64,000 bases of DNA from CAVTRI01 sp963737075 (lineage in GTDB: Bacteria; Actinomycetota; Acidimicrobiia; Acidimicrobiales; Palsa-688). The notes under the pieces were generated by a model, which made no database searches, was not told the DNA's origin, and saw only the letters and a list, made by a program, of their open reading frames with translations. Both the position numbers and the translations under genes were made by a program. Location of the stretch: NCBI GenBank assembly GCA_963737075.1, contig CAVTRI010000001.1, positions 2,232,001 through 2,296,000 on the forward strand, read 5' to 3'. Positions 7,268 to 16,089 of this stretch are shown here, piece after piece (the first letter of the stretch is position 1; every line of letters starts with the position of its first letter).

Positions 7268-10068
7268 GCCGGCTCGATTGCCTCATTGACGAGGAGGCTT
7301 ACCGCCTTGTCCTCCTCAGGCTCAGGCACGAGGCCCTCCGCCCCAAGGTACGCGCCTCGGACCGTCTCGCTGGCGAGCATCTCGTCTGCACTCCCCTCGA
7401 AGATCTGACGGCCGAAGTCCAGCACATAGATGTGGGAACACACCTGGCGGACCAGGGCCATGTCGTGCTCGACGAGGAGGATGCCCATGCCCCGTTGATC
7501 GACGACACTGCGCAGTATCTCCCCGAACCGACGCGTTTCTGCGGCGTCGAGTCCGGACGACGGCTCGTCCAGCAGAAGCAGATCGAAGCGACCGGCCAGT
7601 GCCCGGGCCAGCTCGACCATCCGCCGCTGCCCCGCGGGCAGGAGGCCGGCCTGAACCTTGGTGAGAGCCTGGATGCCGGTCAACCCGATGGCCTGCTCGA
7701 CCGCGGCCTCGATCTCCGCGCGGTCACGTCGGCGCGAGAACAGCTGCGTCACCGGATTGCCGCCGGCCAGCGAAGCCTCCCGACCGAGCACGATGTTCTC
7801 CCGGACGGTCAGCGAGTTGAACAGCTCCACCTTCTGGAATGTCCGGCCCAGGCCGAGCCGGGACCGTCCCGCGGGGCCCAGCCGCGTCACGTCCTGCCCG
7901 CGCAGGGAGATACGCCCGTGCGCTGGTCGCAACAGCCCGGAGCACGCATTGAACGTTGTCGTCTTGCCGGCTCCATTCGGGCCGACGAGGCCCGTGATGG
8001 TGCCCAACGGGGCCTTGAGGTTGACGCCGGCCACAGCGTGGACGCCACCGAAGTTCACCGACAGCTCGCGGACCTCGAGCCCGTCGCTGTGCGCGACCGC
8101 CGCCGGCGCTCGGGCTCCGTCTGCCACCGGCTGAGGCGAGACCGCCGTCGGCCGCAGGGCGGCCGTGTCGACCATGGCCGGCACCACTTCGGGCGCCCGA
8201 CCACCGAGCCGGTCGATGAAGTTGCGGAGCGCCAGCGGCAACGGCGGCGTTTGCCCCTTCTGGAGTGCAAATCCTACCGCAAATACACCGAAGACCATCT
8301 CCAGGTAAACGCTGATGTTGTGCCAGGTCACATAGCCCGGAATGACGGCGTACGCAAAGGCGGCGATAATCGCGTACCAGGGGTCGCCGGCCGCCGTGAT
8401 CACCAGTAGCGCCACGATGGTGAGCGAGTTGAAGGATGCGAATGAGGACCCGATACCGAAGTTAAGCAGCGCGGACAGCAGCGCACCTGAGACGGCAGCG
8501 ATGCCCGCGGAGATGCAGAACACGAGAATTTTGACCACGTTCGTGGTCGCGCCGTGGGTCTCCAGGACCAACGGAGAGTCCGCCAGGCCCGCCAGCAGCC
8601 GGCCCATGCGGCCGCTTTGGATGGCCAGCATCACCGCGACGGCGACGACCACAAACACGAGGAGCACGTAGTAGAAGCCCTTGTCGGTAGCCATATTCCA
8701 GCCGCCGATGCTGATATGTGGTCGGGGCGCGGCGATGCCCGCCGTTGTCGGGCCGAACATGATCTTCCTGGTGTAGAACAGCTGTTCCAACAGGATGCCG
8801 AAGCCGAACGTCGCCACCGCGAGAAACACACCGGACAGCCGGATTGCGGGAATGGCAACCACCGCGCCCACCGGCACAGCAACCAGCCCGGCGAAGACCA
8901 CGGCCAGCAGCCACGGCACATGGAAGCTGCCGGCGAAGTGCCCAAAGGATGCAGCGCCGATGGCAGCAAAGGCCATATGGCACAGTGAGATCTGTCCGGA
9001 CTGCTTGACCAGCAAGCCCAGGGAAAGAAACAGGATGATATCGACGAGCGCGTTGGACCACACGGCCAGATGGCCACCCACCATCTGCGGAATCGCGATC
9101 ATGACGGCGAGCACCACCACACCGGACAGGAGACGCATGCGCGCCGGCGCGTACCAGGACTTGCGGACCGGAAGCGGCGGGAGCACACGCCGCTCAGCCA
9201 GCCGCGCTCGGGGCGTCACGATGAGCACGATGAACAGGATGATGAAGGGCAGGCCGGCAGGGAGGCCGGACAACCAGCTGACCGACGGCGAAGACGCGTA
9301 CTTGGTAGCGATCGACCCGGCGACGCCGACGATCAGGCCGCCCACGAACGTCAGCGGCAGGCTCGAGAAATACCCGATCGCCGCCGCGCCGAACGCTTGA
9401 ACGACAAGCATGGTGATGACGAGCACGTCCAGATTGAGCGACGGTGCCAGGAGGAGACCGGCCATCGACGCGAACATCATCCCGATCACCCAGGCCCAAC
9501 GGCGGACCCGGGCGGGGTTTTCCCCGGTAATGGAAACCAGATCGGGGTTGTCGACGACGCCGCGCATCGCGATCCCCAGGCGCACATACCGGAGGAAGTA
9601 GTACAGGACGGCTGTGGTGACGACGGAGATCAGGAAGACGGTGAGCTGGTCATAGCCAACGTTGACGCCGAGCAGACGGAAGGTCGAGGTATCGAGGAAC
9701 GCCGGGAAGTTGACCGCGGCGTTGCCGTACCAGATGGTGCCGATGCCCAACGCCACCAGCAAGAGGCCCACCGTGGCGACGACTTTAAGCGTGGCGCCAA
9801 CCGGCTCGAGGAAGCGGGTGAGATATTCAAGTCCGAGGCCCTCGATCGGAGCCACCACGAAGATGCACAGGAGCGCGGCGTAGGGCCACGGCATGTGGTG
9901 CTGGTTGTGTAGCCAGTAGAAGATGAAAACCGAGAGCGCCGCGAATGCGCCGTAAGCGAAGTTAAAGATTCCTGACGTCTTGTAAGTCAGGACCAGGCCG
10001 ACGCCTGCGAGTCCGTACACGGCTCCCGACGTCAGGCCGATGACGATGAATGGCAGGAATTCCTTCAT
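7264..10068 (-). CDS. LivH-LivM-LivG triple-fusion ABC transporter protein
   Basis: One uninterrupted 934-residue frame joins three subunits normally encoded separately. Residues about 1-290 are a LivH permease (MKEFLPFIVIGLTSGAVYGL). Residues about 305-620 are a LivM permease (SLGLLVKQSGQISLCHMAFA). After a linker rich in Pro/Ala/Val, residues about 680-934 are a LivG ATPase (GPNGAGKTTTFNACSG, signature-like LPAGQRRMVELARALAG, Walker B LLLLDEPSSGLDA). Both membrane parts have the expected helix pattern and I see no in-frame junk at the joints, so the fusion looks genuine. The ATG at 10068 overlaps the TGA of the monooxygenase gene. The frame is open further upstream only because it overlaps that gene. 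Confidence 0.88.
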   Translation of the reverse strand: MKEFLPFIVIGLTSGAVYGLAGVGLVLTYKTSGIFNFAYGAFAALSVFIFYWLHNQHHMPWPYAALLCIFVVAPIEGLGLEYLTRFLEPVGATLKVVATVGLLLVALGIGTIWYGNAAVNFPAFLDTSTFRLLGVNVGYDQLTVFLISVVTTAVLYYFLRYVRLGIAMRGVVDNPDLVSITGENPARVRRWAWVIGMMFASMAGLLLAPSLNLDVLVITMLVVQAFGAAAIGYFSSLPLTFVGGLIVGVAGSIATKYASSPSVSWLSGLPAGLPFIILFIVLIVTPRARLAERRVLPPLPVRKSWYAPARMRLLSGVVVLAVMIAIPQMVGGHLAVWSNALVDIILFLSLGLLVKQSGQISLCHMAFAAIGAASFGHFAGSFHVPWLLAVVFAGLVAVPVGAVVAIPAIRLSGVFLAVATFGFGILLEQLFYTRKIMFGPTTAGIAAPRPHISIGGWNMATDKGFYYVLLVFVVVAVAVMLAIQSGRMGRLLAGLADSPLVLETHGATTNVVKILVFCISAGIAAVSGALLSALLNFGIGSSFASFNSLTIVALLVITAAGDPWYAIIAAFAYAVIPGYVTWHNISVYLEMVFGVFAVGFALQKGQTPPLPLALRNFIDRLGGRAPEVVPAMVDTAALRPTAVSPQPVADGARAPAAVAHSDGLEVRELSVNFGGVHAVAGVNLKAPLGTITGLVGPNGAGKTTTFNACSGLLRPAHGRISLRGQDVTRLGPAGRSRLGLGRTFQKVELFNSLTVRENIVLGREASLAGGNPVTQLFSRRRDRAEIEAAVEQAIGLTGIQALTKVQAGLLPAGQRRMVELARALAGRFDLLLLDEPSSGLDAAETRRFGEILRSVVDQRGMGILLVEHDMALVRQVCSHIYVLDFGRQIFEGSADEMLASETVRGAYLGAEGLVPEPEEDKAVSLLVNEAIEPA

Positions 10069-11606
10069 CCCACGGTCTCCCCCTGCGTCACGATAGCCGG
10101 CTGGATCGACACCGGCCGCGAGGGGCGATGCGATTTCAGCGAGACCCCACCGAGCACGTTGGTGAGGAAGCCGTAGAACAGCGGCCCGTACGGCCATTGG
10201 GTGACGATCTTGCCCGTCGGGGCCTTGTAGTAGTTGTTGCTGACCACCCACGCGGTCCCGGCCATCCTGGTTTGGATCCACTGGTTGTAGCGGTCAAACA
10301 CCCGGCGGCGGACCTCGACCGACGTGGTTCCCTCGCGCATCATGCGTTTCATGGCCCGCACCGCGAACCGTGCCTGGTGCTCCAGGTGAAACAGGATTTC
10401 CCCCCCGTTGGTGTTGGGGCCGTACAACATGAAGAAGTTGGGGAAGCCCGGCACCATGATGCCGAGAAAGGCCGATGGCTCCCCGTCCCAGACGTCGTGG
10501 ATGGTTCTGCCATCCCGTCCGGTCACTTCGAGGCTGGCCAGATAGTTGGCCGGCTGGAACCCGGTCGCCAGCACGAGGACGTCGAGCTGATGCTCTTCGC
10601 CGTCGGCGTCGACTACCCCTTTGGGTGTGATCTCCTTGACCGCCTTCGGGACGAGCACGACGTTGTCGGCCTTCAACGCTTCGTAGAAGTTGCTGCTGAA
10701 GATGGGCCGCTTGCCCGGGAAGGGATATGAGGGGGTGACGGAGGCCTTGAGGTCCGGCCGGTCGGAGAGGGTGGACTCAATGAAGTCGCGACAAATCTTC
10801 TCCAGCTTGTCGTTGACCTTCGTACCCGGCCGGTGGATCGCGCGGGCGAAGTTTGCGGATTCCAACCAGATGTACAGCCGGATGCGCTGCATGCGCCGGG
10901 CCAGGAAGCCGTTGAACTTGACAAGCTCCTCGTCGGTGAAGTCCCGGTCGGCCTTCGGGATGATCCAGCCCGGCTCGCGCTGAAACACGTACAGCTTCTC
11001 GACGTCGGGTGCGATGGCAGGGACGAGTTGCGTGGACGTCGATCCCGTACCAACGACTGCGACCTTCTTGCCGCGCAAGTCGTGCTCGTGCTCCCAGCGG
11101 AAGGTGTGGAATGTGGGTCCCTCGAAGTCCTCGAGCCCCGGCCAGTCGGGGTACCGCGGGGTGTTGAGGAATCCGACCCCGCTGATGAGCACGTGGCACG
11201 ACTCGGTGGTGCCGTCCCCCAGCCGAACGTCGTACATCTGGCGGCCGTCGCGCCACACCGCGCTGTCGACGGACACCCCCAGGCGCAGATGCGGGCGCAG
11301 GCGGTACTCATCGATCACTTCCTCGATGTATTCGAGAAGCTGCGCCTGCTTGGCGTGCGTCCGGCGCCAGGGATAGCGCTGCTTGAACGAGAACGAGTAC
11401 AGGTACGAGCCGACATCGACCTCGCAGCCCGGGTAGCGGTTGTCGTTCCAGGTGCCACCGGGAGATGGCGATTTCTCGATGATCGTGAATGTGTTGATGC
11501 CGGCCTGCTTCATGGTGACGCCGGCGGCCACACCCCCGAAGCCGGCCCCGATCACGATGACCTTCGGCGTGCCCTCAGGCCCGAAGTGCTGGGGCCGGCT
11601 GGTCAT
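10065..11606 (-). CDS. Baeyer-Villiger-type flavin monooxygenase
   Basis: The 513-residue protein has the FAD site VIVIGAGFGGVAAG near residue 17, the GGTWNDNRYPGCEVD motif, the Baeyer-Villiger fingerprint FEGPTFHTFRW (pattern FxGxxxHxxxW) near residue 150, and the NADPH site VAVVGTGSTSTQLV. Enzymes with this set oxidise ketones to esters or lactones using NADPH and O2. I chose ATG 11606, whose ATGA overlaps the stop of the M24 peptidase gene; a TTG at 11618 is in frame but less likely. It is followed, again by ATGA, by the LivHMG fusion. A ketone taken up or formed in this pathway is the likely substrate (inference). Confidence 0.9.
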   Translation of the reverse strand: MTSRPQHFGPEGTPKVIVIGAGFGGVAAGVTMKQAGINTFTIIEKSPSPGGTWNDNRYPGCEVDVGSYLYSFSFKQRYPWRRTHAKQAQLLEYIEEVIDEYRLRPHLRLGVSVDSAVWRDGRQMYDVRLGDGTTESCHVLISGVGFLNTPRYPDWPGLEDFEGPTFHTFRWEHEHDLRGKKVAVVGTGSTSTQLVPAIAPDVEKLYVFQREPGWIIPKADRDFTDEELVKFNGFLARRMQRIRLYIWLESANFARAIHRPGTKVNDKLEKICRDFIESTLSDRPDLKASVTPSYPFPGKRPIFSSNFYEALKADNVVLVPKAVKEITPKGVVDADGEEHQLDVLVLATGFQPANYLASLEVTGRDGRTIHDVWDGEPSAFLGIMVPGFPNFFMLYGPNTNGGEILFHLEHQARFAVRAMKRMMREGTTSVEVRRRVFDRYNQWIQTRMAGTAWVVSNNYYKAPTGKIVTQWPYGPLFYGFLTNVLGGVSLKSHRPSRPVSIQPAIVTQGETVG

Positions 11607-12733
11607 CGGCTCGGCCAACTGCCGTAGGGAAGCGAGCTCACCACCTCACAGCCGTCAGCCCGGACGACCACGCAGTATTCGGCTCGGTACCCGCCGACGC
11701 CCGGGCGCCAGATGTAGGGCTCCACCATCAGCACGTTGCCTTCGCAGAGCACCATCGCCGCCTCGTCGGCCGGGGCGAAGTCGGCCCCGGCGAAGGGCGG
11801 CTCGGCCAGTTCCGTCCCTACTCCGTGGGCGACGTACAAGGGATAGGGCCATGGGACCGGAAGCTCAGGATCCCACCCCGCCAGGGCGGCCTCCCGCAGG
11901 GCGGCCGCGGTGACCCCGGGCCGCGCGGCATCGATGACCCGCCGGGCCACTTCCTCCCACTGGGCGGCCAGCGCCACCTCATCCGGGGACGGTCCGTCGT
12001 CGCCGACGTACAGCGTCCAGCCCACGTCGGCCGTGTAGCCCTGGTAACCGACGCCGGCGTCGAATGCCACGTGGTCGCCGGAGGCAAGGATCCGGTCGCT
12101 GGTCAGCTCCCGGTACGGCGATCTCCCGGCCCACGCGCCACGGGCCCATGGCGCATCGTCGGTGTCGCGGGGCAGGACGCAGAACACCGTGTCGACGTGC
12201 AGGTGGTCCAGGCCTGCCACTGCGGCCCGTACGGAGAACTCACGGGTCAGGTCCCGCTCGGACACGCCTGGGGCGACAACGTCGATCATCGATGCCAGCA
12301 CCGCCTCGGTCTGGCGGTGCGCTTCCACAAGCGCGTCCACCTCGACCGGGGCGCGCGGCACCTTCGCCGCGCCAAGCAGCATGGCGGCGTCCTGGACCGT
12401 GAGGTGGGGCCGCACCTCCGCGAGCCGGTCGAGGGCCGCGGTCCCCAACCGGTCGACCGCCAGCGTGCCGCGCTCGGGAAGCAGATCGACGATCTCGTCG
12501 ACGAGTCGGGCGTCGTTCGGCGGTGGCGCCGGGCAGCGCACGTCTGAACCGACCGCCAACATGGGCGAGAACCATTCACCGAACACATCAACGTCGTCGG
12601 ACCACGCCCCCGTGACGGTGCGGACCGCCTGCGACGTCGTGAGCAGCCAGTCGTCGACCCCCAGCATGTCGGCCGCAGCGTCGATGCGCTGGCGGCGAGC
12701 CTCGACCAGGGCGGGCGGATCGAGGCGGATCAT
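11603..12733 (-). CDS. M24-family metallopeptidase (Xaa-Pro peptidase/creatinase fold)
   Basis: The 376-residue protein has the N-terminal creatinase-like domain and a pita-bread C-terminal domain with all five expected metal ligands: two Asp in FDAGVGYQGYTADVGWT, a His in VAHGVGTELAEPPF, and two Glu in VLMVEPYIWRPG and GYRAEYCVVV. M24 members cleave Xaa-Pro bonds, C-N bonds of creatine-like compounds or related amides, so the substrate need not be a peptide. The ATG at 12733 overlaps the stop of an M24-like gene that lacks these ligands, suggesting the two products assemble together. Downstream it overlaps the monooxygenase gene. Confidence 0.85.
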   Translation of the reverse strand: MIRLDPPALVEARRQRIDAAADMLGVDDWLLTTSQAVRTVTGAWSDDVDVFGEWFSPMLAVGSDVRCPAPPPNDARLVDEIVDLLPERGTLAVDRLGTAALDRLAEVRPHLTVQDAAMLLGAAKVPRAPVEVDALVEAHRQTEAVLASMIDVVAPGVSERDLTREFSVRAAVAGLDHLHVDTVFCVLPRDTDDAPWARGAWAGRSPYRELTSDRILASGDHVAFDAGVGYQGYTADVGWTLYVGDDGPSPDEVALAAQWEEVARRVIDAARPGVTAAALREAALAGWDPELPVPWPYPLYVAHGVGTELAEPPFAGADFAPADEAAMVLCEGNVLMVEPYIWRPGVGGYRAEYCVVVRADGCEVVSSLPYGSWPSR

Positions 12734-13641
12734 CGGACGACTTCCTTCGGTGACAACGCCAGCACGCGAGGCCCCACATCTTCGATCGCCACCGACACGG
12801 CGCAGCTGTCCCAATGGACAGCCAGCACGGCGCCGGCCTGCAGGACGAGGTCCGCAGGCCAGGCCCATCCGTCGCGCAAGAGAGGTGCTTCGTAGCTGCC
12901 GCCAATCCCGACGACCTCGACACCGGCGGGCAGCGCCGCCGCGATATCGCCCGCCGCCGCCCCGGGGCGCAGCAGGTCGAGGGCGCGGTCCCCGCGTGCC
13001 GGATCTCCGGGCCCCATACGAGCTTCGCCGATGATGCCGCCCCGCCGGACCGCCACGCTGACGCGGCGGGGCGAGACCTGCGGGACGACGATAGGAAAGG
13101 CACCCTCGAGGGCATCGAGCAGCGCGGGGCGCCCTCCGGCCAGCCCCTTCTCTGCGGCGGCGGTCACAAACTGGCACAGGCCGCCCAGCGAGTCGATCTC
13201 CTCGACCGATTTGCACAGCAGCACCTCGGAAAGCAGGCGGGTCGCGTCCACGATGGTGGCGCCCGGGATGGCGGCTTTGATGAGGGCCAAACCACCGGGC
13301 GACAGGACGTCGGTTCCAAGCCGCAAGCCCGACGTCCCGTCCGTCGGTCGCCCCCGCGCCCCGCCCAGCCATTCCTGCAGGCTCTGAACCAGCGTCTGCG
13401 GGTTCCACATCATGCCGTGCACGTGATCGGCGGGCAGGCCAATGGCCCCGTCGGCGTCTGCCGTCACGACATGGGGAAGCCCCGACGCCGGGACGACCGT
13501 GCCCGGGATGGGCCAGCCCGGCATGTGGACCCCGATCCGGGTGTGACCCGCCGCGTACTGGCCGGCGGCCTCACCACCGAGCAGCAAGGCGTCAAGGCCG
13601 GCGTGGCGCATCGCTTCTTGCACTCGTTCCAGGCGTTCCAC
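12730..13641 (-). CDS. M24-like protein without metal ligands (probable pseudoenzyme)
   Basis: The product has about 303 residues from GTG 13641; TTG 13674 is an alternative, but the ribosome-site-like GAGGGGG and the conserved start VERLERVQEAMRHAGLDALLL favour 13641. The N-terminal half matches creatinase N-domains (ALLLGGEAAGQYAAGHTRIG). The C-terminal half is shortened, and the five ligands of M24 enzymes are absent: the His motif position reads VVGIGGSYEAP and the first Glu motif reads LAVHWDS. It is the first gene of the leftward polycistron and overlaps the intact M24 gene by ATGA. A regulatory or structural partner role in a heterodimer is inferred. Confidence 0.75.
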   Translation of the reverse strand: MERLERVQEAMRHAGLDALLLGGEAAGQYAAGHTRIGVHMPGWPIPGTVVPASGLPHVVTADADGAIGLPADHVHGMMWNPQTLVQSLQEWLGGARGRPTDGTSGLRLGTDVLSPGGLALIKAAIPGATIVDATRLLSEVLLCKSVEEIDSLGGLCQFVTAAAEKGLAGGRPALLDALEGAFPIVVPQVSPRRVSVAVRRGGIIGEARMGPGDPARGDRALDLLRPGAAAGDIAAALPAGVEVVGIGGSYEAPLLRDGWAWPADLVLQAGAVLAVHWDSCAVSVAIEDVGPRVLALSPKEVVR

Positions 13642-13674
13642 GGCAGCCGTTCCCCCTCGTTGGCACACTTCCAA

Positions 13675-13720
13675 CAGTATGATCTTTAAGAATACTGGCA
13701 GGCGACCCGGCGGGCGTCAA
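13675..13720 (-). promoter_or_regulatory. Promoter with overlapping inverted repeat for the 13641-4315 operon
   Basis: On the minus strand a -35 box TTGACG (13720-13715) is followed after 17 bases by CAGTAT (13697-13692) as a possible -10 box. CAGTAT is also one arm of an inverted repeat, CAGTAT-N11-ATACTG, spanning 13697-13675 with an AT-rich middle. A repressor bound there would block RNA polymerase. It lies 34 bases or more upstream of the first gene of the transporter/monooxygenase operon. The intergenic stretch 13721-13768 holds nothing else obvious. Confidence 0.5.
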
Positions 13721-13768
13721 TCCGCATGGACGGCGCCTCTCGGCTTCTCCTGTGCTATGACGCCCCGC

Positions 13769-15289
13769 CTACCCCACCGTTGGGTCCGGCCGACTCCAGC
13801 CGCCAACTGCGCTGCGCCGAACCTTGCCCGCCTCGCTTCGTGGAAGCCGGGGCACGAAGTCGAAGGTCTTCGGCACCTTGTATCGGGCCAGGCGGCCCCG
13901 GCAGTGATCCTGCAGCCGCTCCGGCGAAGGGGGGGTGGCCGGGTCGCGCGCCTGGACGACCGCGTGCACCCGCTGACCCCACTCGGGGTCGGCCACCCCT
14001 ACCACCACTACGTCGGCCACGTCGGGGTCCTCGGAAAGGGCGGCCTCGACCTCCGCCGGATACACGTTGGCGCCGCCCGAGATGATCATGTCCTTGCGGC
14101 GATCCGCCAGGTACAGGTAGCCGTCACCGTCCATCCAGCCCAGATCGCCCAGGCTCGACCAGCCGTCCGGCGTCCTCCGGGCGGCGACGTCACCCGAATA
14201 GGAAAAGCTCTCCCCCTTCTGTTCGATCCAGCGCAGGTAGATCTCCCCGATCTCTCCCGGAGGAACGTCGCGCTGCTCGTCGTCAAGGATTCGGGCTTCG
14301 GAGTTGAAGGGACGCCCCACCGTATTGGGATGGCTCAGCCATTGGTGCCCGTTCGCCAACGCGATACCGGCGTTTTCGGAGGAGCCGTACGAGACGAAGA
14401 AATGGTCGGGACCGACGAGGTCGATCCACGTGCGCGCCAACCACGCCGGCAGCGGTGCTCCGCCGTGGAGCACGGACTCGAGCGACGACAGGTCGCGGCG
14501 TTCGATGCCCGGCACCCGGGCCATTCGCTGGAGCATGATCGTCACGCCGGTGAAGGTGTTGACCCGGTGTCGCTCGATGAGATCGAGCGCCAGCTCGGCG
14601 TCGAAACGCTCCATGAGAATGATCTGCTGCGCGCCGAACAGGCCGAATTGCAAGACGTAGAAACCATTCGCGTGGTACAGCGGCGCGGGGACAAGCTGGA
14701 CCTGGCCCTCGTGGTGACCCAAAAACTCCCCGTGAGGGCCCTCGCCGCCGCCGGGTACGGATGAGCCGGGGGTCCGCAGCACGATGATCTTCGGCGTGCC
14801 GGTGGACCCCGAAGTGGCGATGGCCTTCGCTGGCAACGGCACCCGATCAGGTAGCGGGTCAGCGGAGTAGCCCTCGGCGGACAGTTCAGCGGCCGGGATC
14901 ACCGGGCTTGCGCATGCCCCCGGCTCCTGCCCCCCAGCCCAGTCGCCCAGGAGGACATCGGGCTTGGCCACGGCGAGTACCCTGTCCCGTTCCCACGCCG
15001 GGAGGTCCCACCGCAGGGGCAAGACGCAAGCGCCGAGCTTCCACGACGCGTACATGGCGACCACGTGGGGAATTGAGTTCGGCATGGCGGTGACGACCGT
15101 CGACCCTTGGCCGACACCGGCCTCGGCCAGGCGGCGGCCCAAACGGTTGGACGCCTCGTCGAGTGCCCGCCAGCGCACCGCCTCCTCCGTCCCGGCGACG
15201 GATACGAAGAGAAACGCCGTGCCCTCTGGCTGCTCGGCGGCCAGCTGCGACAGCCGGGCGCCGTAGGAGACCGGGGCGCCGGTCGTCAC
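13769..15289 (-). CDS. AMP-dependent acyl-CoA synthetase
   Basis: This 506-residue ligase has the ATP/AMP signature ATSGSTGTPK near residue 165, the YGSSENAG motif near 315, and the C-terminal GDLGWMDGDGYLYLADRRKDM hinge region, followed by the catalytic-Lys domain ending RYKVPKTFDFVPRLPRSEAGK. It activates a carboxylic acid as acyl-AMP and then the CoA thioester; chain specificity is unknown. The GTG start overlaps the stop of the 2-oxoacid oxidoreductase beta gene (GTGA), so it closes an operon that can make CoA esters in two ways: from free acids, and from 2-oxoacids. Confidence 0.9.
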   Translation of the reverse strand: MTTGAPVSYGARLSQLAAEQPEGTAFLFVSVAGTEEAVRWRALDEASNRLGRRLAEAGVGQGSTVVTAMPNSIPHVVAMYASWKLGACVLPLRWDLPAWERDRVLAVAKPDVLLGDWAGGQEPGACASPVIPAAELSAEGYSADPLPDRVPLPAKAIATSGSTGTPKIIVLRTPGSSVPGGGEGPHGEFLGHHEGQVQLVPAPLYHANGFYVLQFGLFGAQQIILMERFDAELALDLIERHRVNTFTGVTIMLQRMARVPGIERRDLSSLESVLHGGAPLPAWLARTWIDLVGPDHFFVSYGSSENAGIALANGHQWLSHPNTVGRPFNSEARILDDEQRDVPPGEIGEIYLRWIEQKGESFSYSGDVAARRTPDGWSSLGDLGWMDGDGYLYLADRRKDMIISGGANVYPAEVEAALSEDPDVADVVVVGVADPEWGQRVHAVVQARDPATPPSPERLQDHCRGRLARYKVPKTFDFVPRLPRSEAGKVRRSAVGGWSRPDPTVG

Positions 15290-16089
15290 GACGGGCTCGA
15301 CACCGCTACGTCCTTGAGGATTCCCAGGGTGTGGACCTGGGCCAGATTGTCAGAAAGGTAGTCGGGTGCCTCCGCGGTGTCGACAAACCAGCCCGTGGGG
15401 CACATGGTCAGGATCTCAACGAACGTGAAGCCGCGCTTGGCATCCTGCAGCTCGAAGGCCCGGCGCAACATGCGCCTGGTCCGGGCGAGATTGCCAGCGG
15501 AGTTGGTAGCGCCCCGGGCCACGAACGCCGCTCCTTCTAGCGACGCGATCAGGGTCGAGATCTGGATGGGGTACCCGTGGCGTTCGGGGTCGCGACCCTG
15601 CAGGGTGTTCTTGGTGCGCTGGCCGATCACCGTGGTGGACGTCATGTGCCCACCAGTTTCGCCAAAAACGCCGTTGTTGAGCAGCACGCACGTGATGTGC
15701 TCCCCGCGAGCGGCCGCGTGCAGGACTTCCTGGAGTCCTTCGTTGACCATGTCACCGTCGCCTTGAATGGTGAACACGATCGTGTCCGGCTTCGCCCGCT
15801 TGACGCCGGTGGCGAGCGACGGAGCCCGCCCATGCAGTGCCTGAAGCACTTCCACGTCGAGGGCGCCCGAGAACTCCGTGTAGCAGCCGATCCCGAACAC
15901 CGCGATCGCCCGACGGGTGAATCCGAGCTGGTCGATCATCTCGACCGCGGAGCGCATGGCTCCTGGCTCGCCGCAGCCAGGGCACAGGTGGTGCTCGGCC
16001 GCCAGGATCAGCGACGGCGCGAAGTCGTCCACGATATGGGCGGGCACCTCAGGAGGTCGATCGGAAGGGACAACCGGAATATTCGTCAC
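15286..16089 (-). CDS. 2-oxoacid:ferredoxin oxidoreductase, beta (TPP-binding) subunit
   Basis: The 267-residue protein carries CPGCGEPG near residue 36 and the thiamine diphosphate/Mg motif GDGDMVNEGLQEVLHAAARG followed by LLNNGVFGETGG, typical of KorB/VorB-type beta subunits. It catalyses decarboxylation of a 2-oxoacid, with the alpha and gamma subunits transferring the acyl group to CoA and electrons to ferredoxin. The GTG start overlaps the alpha gene stop (GTGA). The presence of separate alpha, beta, gamma and ferredoxin genes fits a four-part enzyme. The 2-oxoacid specificity is unknown. Confidence 0.9.
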   Translation of the reverse strand: MTNIPVVPSDRPPEVPAHIVDDFAPSLILAAEHHLCPGCGEPGAMRSAVEMIDQLGFTRRAIAVFGIGCYTEFSGALDVEVLQALHGRAPSLATGVKRAKPDTIVFTIQGDGDMVNEGLQEVLHAAARGEHITCVLLNNGVFGETGGHMTSTTVIGQRTKNTLQGRDPERHGYPIQISTLIASLEGAAFVARGATNSAGNLARTRRMLRRAFELQDAKRGFTFVEILTMCPTGWFVDTAEAPDYLSDNLAQVHTLGILKDVAVSSPS

